From Ardenticatenales bacterium (GTDB taxonomy: Bacteria > Chloroflexota > Anaerolineae > Ardenticatenales > Ardenticatenaceae): a DNA stretch of 6,223 nt. The notes below the pieces were generated by a model that searched no databases, was not told the DNA's origin, and saw only the letters and a list, made by a program, of their open reading frames with translations. Location: contig JACCSL010000500.1 in the NCBI GenBank assembly GCA_013812995.1, positions 1 through 6,223 on the forward strand. Direction: 5' to 3'. The position numbers were made by a program, and so were the translations under genes. Positions 5,957 to 6,223 of this stretch are shown here, in pieces; the stretch's first letter is position 1; each line of letters opens with the position of its first letter.

Positions 5957-6217
5957 GAGTGAGCACTGGTCTTTTCTAAGGAAGCCAGTCCCCTAGCCTT
6001 GCCTTTTGGCCCAGCCTGCTAGTCCGCGTAGGCTGTTGATCCTAACGAAGACTTTGTGCGTTCGCTTTCGCTGCTCATGGCTACCTGCTCGCGGGAGATT
6101 CCCGGTCGGACTCCGAGTGACCCGCTTTCTACCCCGCTTCACCTATTGATAGTCATTCGCAAAAGTGGGGGTAGTGCATTTCCTCGCTCACTTGAGGGTT
6201 GGGGATTGTTGCCGCAC

Positions 6218-6223
6218 CCAACA
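6218..6223 (-). other. Candidate IBS1, 5' exon end of the group II intron
   Basis: TGTTGG on the minus strand immediately precedes the intron's GTGCG and pairs in all six positions with the candidate EBS1 at 5951-5956. It ends at the window edge. Confidence 0.6.

Larger units (their letters stand above)
5155..6217 (-). mobile_element. Group II intron, 5' part only, truncated by the IS
   Basis: The intron begins with GTGCG (minus strand, 6217-6213), the usual bacterial group II 5' end, and runs through a roughly 480-nt structured leader into the reverse transcriptase fragment. It is cut at 5155 by the IS end. Missing parts are the rest of the maturase gene and ribozyme domains V and VI, which hold the catalytic triad and the branch-point adenosine. 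It therefore cannot splice or move by itself from this locus. Only six bases of the 5' exon are in the window, so the interrupted host gene or site is unknown. Confidence 0.85.
5734..6217 (-). ncRNA. Group II intron ribozyme, domains I to about III/IV
   Basis: This gene-free stretch is the 5' RNA part of the intron. Evidence for ribozyme structure is the GTGCG start, the 5'-exon pairing site (EBS1) about 260 nt into the intron, GNRA-type GAAA and GCAA tetraloop sequences (the GCGAAAGC block near 6065-6072 and a hairpin at 5864-5879), and the position directly before an LtrA-type gene. The blocks GAATCTCCCGCGAGCAGG and AAAGTCTTCGTTAGG on the minus strand look familiar from domain I of bacterial group II introns, but I cannot align them here. 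Domain borders are therefore not assigned exactly. Open frames in this part are incidental. Confidence 0.8.

Noticed and set aside
5734..6217. Riboswitch, retron msr/msd or diversity-generating element near a reverse transcriptase
   Set aside because: The RT blocks are of the group II maturase type, and the GTGCG end with its EBS1/IBS1 pairing explains the structured leader; no template/variable repeat pair is visible.

Overview
The window looks like a chromosomal segment of a GC-rich bacterium, most plausibly a member of Chloroflexota. This is an inference. It rests on a lipoprotein with a long Pro/Thr/Glu-rich linker after its lipobox, of the kind common in that phylum, and on a retropepsin-like fragment of a type I associate with Chloroflexota and cyanobacteria. 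No rRNA or other phylogenetic marker is present, so the assignment is tentative.

Left half (1-3446, plus strand): three closely spaced co-directional genes end at a strong intrinsic terminator. They are the 3' end of an HtrA/DegP-type serine protease (catalytic GNSGGP plus one PDZ domain), a 509-residue membrane-anchored protein whose C-terminal half resembles a GH18/YaaH-type barrel without the catalytic glutamate, and a 437-residue lipoprotein with a clan GH-A glycosidase barrel (NEPN acid/base motif, ILEMGW nucleophile motif). Gaps of 21 and 33 nt, each with a Shine-Dalgarno-like site, suggest one transcript. All three products appear to act outside the cytoplasmic membrane, so the set reads as a cell-envelope or extracellular module. 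Its substrate is unknown.

Right half (3447-6223, minus strand): this is a scrap-yard of mobile DNA. From the right edge leftwards it holds the 5' part of a group II intron (GTGCG 5' end at 6217, with an EBS1/IBS1 match), the N-terminal 193 codons of its reverse transcriptase/maturase, an IS4-family insertion sequence with perfect 19-bp inverted repeats (3709-5154) and an apparently intact transposase, and the C-terminal 81 codons of a retropepsin-like aspartyl protease gene. The two flanks of the IS belong to unrelated genes and show no target duplication. The IS is therefore best read as the scar of a rearrangement (recombination between two IS copies, or an IS-driven deletion) rather than a simple insertion. 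The truncated protease gene converges on the glycosidase gene and shares its symmetrical terminator.

I found no CRISPR array, tRNA, rRNA, defence system or clearly novel multi-gene system. The most unusual items are the pseudo-glycosidase in the envelope operon and the IS-centred mosaic junction.
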